Part shown: positions 1-7,232 of the stretch, one piece after another
Layout: the number at the start of each line of letters is the position of its first letter
How positions within the stretch are numbered: position 1 is the stretch's first letter
The notes under the pieces: model-generated
Seen by the model: only the letters and a program-made list of their open reading frames with translations
What the model was told of the DNA's origin: nothing
Databases searched by the model: none
Source of the DNA: an uncultured Coriobacteriaceae bacterium
Lineage (GTDB): Bacteria; Actinomycetota; Coriobacteriia; Coriobacteriales; Eggerthellaceae
Reading direction: 5' to 3'
Assembly: GCA_900554945.1 (NCBI GenBank)
Contig: USJN01000071.1
Coordinates: 1-7,232 of the forward strand
Length of the DNA stretch: 7,232 nucleotides
Position numbers and translations under genes: made by a program

Positions 1-44
1 GCGAGACGCCTTTTCTGCAAGGTGATTCAACGGCGAAATCGAGG

Positions 45-1559
45 TTACAGCCCCAGGTCGACCGCCACTTCAGCTGCGCACTTGAGCGCGTCGGCCATCG
101 AGCTCACCACGAGCGAGCTGCCGTTGCGCGCATCGCCCGCGACATACACTGCAGCGCGACCCGCCGCGGCAGCGCCTTCGGCGAGCTCAGCGCGATGCGT
201 CGCCGCAGCCGCGCCAGTCGCGCCGCCTTCCATCACGGGAAGGGGACGGCCCGTCGTCGCCACGGGAACGCCGAGCGCATCGAACACGCCATGTTCGGGA
301 CCTGCGAAGCCGCAAGCGACAAGCACCAGCTGCGCGTCGATTTCCCGCTCAGAGCCTTCGACCGCAGAAGGCTTGCCCGCCGACCAATCGAGCGAATGGA
401 CTTGAAGCCCGCGCACGTGTCCGTCGCTATCCAGGAGCACGCGCTGCGTGTCGGCGCACCATTCACGCAGGTCATCACCCTGAAGCGCGATGGCTTCCTC
501 CTGGCCGTAGTCGGTCTTTTTCACATTGGGCCACTCCGGCCACGCGTTGGATGCCGCACGCTCGTCGGGTGCGCTGGGGCCGTATTCCAACTGGCGCACC
601 GTGCGCGCACCCTGGCGCACCGCCGTGCCCATGCAGTCGTTGCCCGTATCGCCGCCGCCGATAACGACGACGTCTTTGCCCTCGGCGCTGATGGCAGGCT
701 CGCGGCCCTCGAGCAGCGCGCGCGTCTGCTCGGTGAGATAATCGACCGCGTAAACCACGTCACCCGAGGCGAGACCTTCATCGAAGCCTTCGGCGCGAAC
801 CCCGCGTGCCGCACACGCGCCCGCCGCCACAACGACCGCATCGAATTCCTCGGCAAGCCCTGCAGCCACCGCGGAATCGGCCGCGTCGGTGTTCAGGCGA
901 AACTCGATACCCAGCTCAGCCATGAGCTCGGTACGGCGCGCGACCACCGACTTTTCGAGCTTCATGTTGGGGATACCGTACATGAGAAGGCCGCCCGCAC
1001 GATCGTGGCGCTCCACCACCGTGACATGGGCACCGCGGCGCGCGAGGTCCCAAGCGGCGACCAAACCCGCAGGTCCCGAACCGATTACGGCGACGCTCGG
1101 CGCATCTGCGGCCGCAGGAGCGAACCTGCGCGGCCCGCCGTGTTCCCATTGCCAATCGGAGATGGCGCGCTCGTTGTCGTGAATCGTCACGGGCTCGTCG
1201 TTGCGGCCTAAGTTGCACGCCGCCTCGCACAGCGCTGGGCACACGCGGCTCGTAAACTCGGGCATGGGACTCGTGAGCGACAGACGCGCCGCCGCCTCGT
1301 CCCACTGGCCGCGCCACGCGAGGTCGTTCCACTCGGGAATCAGGTTGTGAAGTGGGCACCCCGAGGGGCGCGCCTTCCCAAACGAGGCCCCGAACTGGCA
1401 AAACGCAACGCCGCATGCCATGCAGCGACTCGCCTGCACCCTCTGCTCACCCTCGGGAAGGTTCACACCCAACTCGTTGAAATCCTGCGTGCGCTCCGCA
1501 ACGGGACGCAGGTCATGAGCATGACGGCCATGCTCCAAAAACGCTCCTGGCTTGCCCAT
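45..1559 (-). CDS. gltD: Glutamate synthase small (beta) subunit, NADPH-dependent
   Basis: This subunit oxidises NAD(P)H on FAD and passes electrons through 4Fe-4S clusters to the FMN of GltB; it acts in the cytoplasm. The 504-residue product is near the usual family length. The N-terminal domain carries two cysteine groups: C46, C49, C54 and C68 (CMACGVAFC, then SGCPLHNLIPEWND), and C107, C111 and C115 (CPALCEAAC). An FAD dinucleotide fold follows (VAVIGSGPAG, 156-165), then the GGLLMYGIPNMKLEK segment (189-203) and the NAD(P)H fold (VVVIGGGDTGNDC, 297-309). The C-terminal flavin motif is AGDARNGSSLVV (474-485). The ATG lies 3 nt past the gltB stop behind a purine-rich Shine-Dalgarno sequence, which supports this start. 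Two oddities: about 26 Ala/Gly-rich residues (443-468) precede the last flavin motif, and SLVV is followed by SSMADA where the family usually has WAI-x-EG. Assignment is secure; NADPH rather than NADH preference is inferred from the family. Confidence 0.97.
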   Translation of the reverse strand: MGKPGAFLEHGRHAHDLRPVAERTQDFNELGVNLPEGEQRVQASRCMACGVAFCQFGASFGKARPSGCPLHNLIPEWNDLAWRGQWDEAAARLSLTSPMPEFTSRVCPALCEAACNLGRNDEPVTIHDNERAISDWQWEHGGPRRFAPAAADAPSVAVIGSGPAGLVAAWDLARRGAHVTVVERHDRAGGLLMYGIPNMKLEKSVVARRTELMAELGIEFRLNTDAADSAVAAGLAEEFDAVVVAAGACAARGVRAEGFDEGLASGDVVYAVDYLTEQTRALLEGREPAISAEGKDVVVIGGGDTGNDCMGTAVRQGARTVRQLEYGPSAPDERAASNAWPEWPNVKKTDYGQEEAIALQGDDLREWCADTQRVLLDSDGHVRGLQVHSLDWSAGKPSAVEGSEREIDAQLVLVACGFAGPEHGVFDALGVPVATTGRPLPVMEGGATGAAAATHRAELAEGAAAAGRAAVYVAGDARNGSSLVVSSMADALKCAAEVAVDLGL

Positions 1560-1562
1560 CGC

Positions 1563-6236
<4,674 letters not shown>

Positions 6237-6242
6237 ATGCGA

Positions 6243-6248
6243 TCCTTC
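6243..6248 (-). promoter_or_regulatory. Ribosome binding site of gltB
   Basis: GAAGGA on the minus strand sits six bases upstream of the ATG at 6236-6234. It is a strong match to the anti-Shine-Dalgarno complement at usable spacing. It fixes the start and therefore the unusually long 42-residue propeptide before the catalytic cysteine. Confidence 0.8.
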
Positions 6249-6258
6249 GTCTATAGGG

Positions 6259-6281
6259 CTGCCGTTTTACCAAAATGGCAG
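6259..6281. promoter_or_regulatory. 23-bp dyad upstream of gltB, candidate operator
   Basis: The plus strand reads CTGCCGTTTT, a 3-bp centre ACC, then AAAATGGCAG: ten-base arms that are complementary except for one position. The element ends 22 bp before the gltB start codon. If the promoter at 6294-6322 is correct, it lies just after the transcription start, a classical repressor position. In the gltB transcript the one imperfect pair would be A-C, and no U tract follows, so a protein-binding DNA dyad is more likely than a terminator. A short RNA hairpin affecting gltB translation remains possible. The cognate regulator cannot be named. Confidence 0.55.
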
Positions 6282-6293
6282 TCTATGACGTAG

Positions 6294-6322
6294 TGTATCG
6301 GCTCTCGAGCGCTTTGTTTCAA
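6294..6322 (-). promoter_or_regulatory. Candidate sigma-70-type promoter for gltBD
   Basis: On the minus strand TTGAAA (6322-6317) is a good -35 hexamer. It is followed after 17 bp by GATACA (6299-6294), a weak -10; the overlapping TACACT (6297-6292) at 19 bp is the alternative. The start point would fall near 6287, giving a leader of about 50 nt. The -35 lies inside the proximal arm of the 13-bp inverted repeat, so a protein bound there would contact or block RNA polymerase. The weak -10 would fit an activated promoter. This is a pattern call only. Confidence 0.4.
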
Positions 6323-6368
6323 GCTGCAACATGGTTATGACAACCTGGAAACAGACTTGAAACAAAGC
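6311..6368. repeat. Perfect 13-bp inverted repeat with 32-bp spacer
   Basis: The arms are GCTTTGTTTCAAG at 6311-6323 and its exact reverse complement CTTGAAACAAAGC at 6356-6368. The symmetry partly continues inward: CTG (6324-6326) pairs with CAG (6352-6354) across a one-base bulge, and GGTT (6333-6336) pairs with AACC (6342-6345) almost concentrically with the outer arms. The element could be paired regulator sites about four helical turns apart, or a stem-loop if transcribed from upstream. The proximal arm covers the proposed -35 of gltBD. No mobile-element features such as target duplications or an ORF accompany it. Confidence 0.75.
6345..6364 (-). repeat. Tandem TGTTTC(A/C)AG repeats, 11-bp period
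   Basis: On the minus strand TGTTTCAAG (6364-6356) is followed by TGTTTCCAG (6353-6345), eight of nine bases identical and 11 bp apart, which is one helical turn. A degenerate relative, TGTTGCAG (6331-6324), lies about two further turns downstream. An exact copy in the opposite orientation lies at 6315-6323 over the proposed -35. The arrangement looks like a cluster of binding half-sites for a transcription factor acting on gltBD, but the factor is unknown. Confidence 0.45.
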
Positions 6369-6385
6369 AACCGCAATGCGGCGGC
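6359..6385 (-). terminator. Possible weak intrinsic terminator of the activase gene
   Basis: In the minus-strand RNA the bases from 6385 to 6367 can fold into a stem around CCGC-AUU-GCGG, extended by a G-U pair, one mismatch and two further G-C pairs. The stem is followed by UUUGUUUC (6366-6359). It lies 111 bp past the activase stop codon. The interrupted U tract makes it weak. The tail is also part of the distal arm of the 13-bp inverted repeat, so the two structures compete for some bases. Confidence 0.35.
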
Positions 6386-6495
6386 AAGCGGGCGCCTCGC
6401 ATCAACTGCAAAGCGTCCGCCTCGTGTTCGGCGGGAAGCAGGTGCCCCGCGCACGGGAAACGCCCGATCAACTCACAGCGACACCCGCATCCCGC

Positions 6496-7232
6496 TTACG
6501 CGAGCTCGGTTTCCACCTCGAGCTTGCCCGCATCCTGAGCTTTACCGTGCGACCCGTCGGCGTTCACGAAGGTGTCGCGGGCCGCGCGGGCCTCGGACTC
6601 CTTCTCCGCCAGATTCGCCTTCGCAACCGAAATCATCAGCTTGATGCGGTTGAGCTGGTTCACCTCCGACGCGCCCGGATCGTAGTCGACAGCCACGATG
6701 TTGCTTTCGGGATAACGGCGGCGCAGCTCCTTGATTACTGCCTTGCCGACAACGTGGTTCGGCAAACACGCGAACGGCTGGGTGCACACCACGTTCGGCG
6801 CGCCGGTCTTGATAAGCTCCACCATCTCGGCGGTGAGCAGCCACCCCTCGCCCATCGAGTTGCACAGCGAGAGGATCTCGCTCGCATATTCGGCCAGCTC
6901 ATAGATGTTCGCCGGCGGGTTGAAACGCGACGACTCAGCGAGCGCCTTGTTCACCGGTGCGCGGAACTTTTTGATTGCGGAAAGCGCCACCTTCGACCCG
7001 AGCGCACCCTTCGAGCTGCGCCCGAGCGGATCTTTCTGGAAAATGCCGCCCGCAACGCCGAACAGGAAGAACTCGATGAGCCCCGGCACCACGGCCTCGC
7101 ACCCTTCCCGCTCGATCACGTCGACGATCTGGTTGTTCGCCGTAGGGTGGAACTTCACGAGGATCTCGCCCACCACGCCGACGCGCGGCTTGGTTCCCTC
7201 GCCCTGGAGCGGCAGCGTGTCGAAGTCCTCGA
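6496..7232 (-). CDS. Acyl-CoA dehydratase activase-related protein, C-terminal part (5' truncated by window)
   Basis: The frame is open from the window edge to TAA at 6498-6496, giving the last 244 residues of a larger protein. The GTG at 7176 sits inside the conserved run PRVGVVGEILVKFHPTANN, so it is not a start. Landmarks in the fragment are that run (15-33), GEGWLLTAEM (127-136), CTQPFACLPNHVVGK (149-163) with C149 and C155, and DYDPGASEVNQLNRIKLM (182-199). These match my memory of the C-terminal region of the large (about 1400-residue) proteins that join ASKHA/BadF-type activase ATPase domains to a DUF2229 and 2-hydroxyacyl-CoA dehydratase-like part. Relatives act as ATP-driven electron donors to radical-type 2-hydroxyacyl-CoA dehydratases; the substrate of this subgroup is not known. 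Residues after about 208 are a charged Ala/Glu-rich variable tail. It is co-oriented with gltBD but 259 bp away, with promoter-like sequence between, so probably a separate unit. Confidence 0.85.
   Translation of the reverse strand, partial: EDFDTLPLQGEGTKPRVGVVGEILVKFHPTANNQIVDVIEREGCEAVVPGLIEFFLFGVAGGIFQKDPLGRSSKGALGSKVALSAIKKFRAPVNKALAESSRFNPPANIYELAEYASEILSLCNSMGEGWLLTAEMVELIKTGAPNVVCTQPFACLPNHVVGKAVIKELRRRYPESNIVAVDYDPGASEVNQLNRIKLMISVAKANLAEKESEARAARDTFVNADGSHGKAQDAGKLEVETELA

Noticed and set aside
1..44. Possible terminator or next gene after gltD
   Set aside because: Only 44 bases are visible; there is no stable stem followed by a U tract and no start with a ribosome binding site.
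195..1211. A 338-codon plus-strand open frame antisense to gltD
   Set aside because: It is in codon register with gltD, with shadow composition and no motif; gltD carries all the expected cofactor motifs.
6267..6332. A 21-codon minus-strand ORF starting at ATG 6332 and ending in a TAA in the centre of the gltB-proximal dyad, considered as an attenuator leader peptide
   Set aside because: It has only a poor, distant Shine-Dalgarno, contains no run of Glu or Gln codons, uses rare codons, and would begin upstream of the best predicted transcription start.
6423..6475. Short CGGG/CCCG and similar GC-rich inverted repeats between the activase stop and the AT-richer region
   Set aside because: Stems of four to five bp without a U tract are expected by chance in sequence this GC-rich.
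6357..6644. A 95-codon plus-strand ORF across the intergenic region and the activase 3' end
   Set aside because: Arg/Pro/Ser-rich translation without motifs, no clear ribosome binding site, and it overlaps the conserved activase coding sequence.
7174..7176. GTG as the start of a short 226-residue protein
   Set aside because: The frame stays open upstream to the window edge, and the GTG codon lies inside a conserved family motif (PRVGVVGE), so it is internal to a longer gene.

Overview
The window holds a minus-strand, GC-rich block of core nitrogen metabolism: a complete two-gene glutamate synthase (GOGAT) operon, gltB-gltD, preceded by the 3' end of a large acyl-CoA dehydratase activase-related gene. 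Third codon positions are dominated by G and C, and TTA, CTA and TCA codons are rare. The GltB/GltD sequence style and the neighbouring activase-family protein suggest a high-GC anaerobe, most likely an actinobacterium of the Coriobacteriia (Eggerthellaceae-like). That placement is inference from sequence style, not from a search.

Layout along the direction of transcription (high to low coordinates): 7232-6496 is the C-terminal 244 residues of the activase-related protein, open at the window edge. 6495-6237 is a 259-bp intergenic region. Its upstream part (6495-6369) is GC-rich and shows only a weak terminator-like hairpin at its end. Its downstream part (6368-6237) is visibly AT-richer and holds a perfect 13-bp inverted repeat with a 32-bp spacer, a family of phased TGTTTC-type repeats, a candidate promoter, a second dyad of 10+3+10 bp and the gltB ribosome binding site. 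6236-1563 is gltB, 1559-45 is gltD, and 44-1 is a short downstream flank in which I see no gene or convincing terminator.

GltB (glutaminase, FMN and 3Fe-4S centre) and GltD (FAD, NADPH, 4Fe-4S centres) together convert glutamine plus 2-oxoglutarate to two glutamates. The genes are 3 nt apart and in the same frame, so they are surely co-transcribed and probably translationally coupled. No mobile element, CRISPR array, tRNA or rRNA is visible. I found no convincing new biological system. The items most worth a second look are the dense symmetric sequence upstream of gltB (probable regulator sites), the long cysteine-containing propeptide of GltB, the in-frame single-stop junction between gltB and gltD, and an Ala/Gly-rich expansion plus an altered signature near the C-terminus of GltD.
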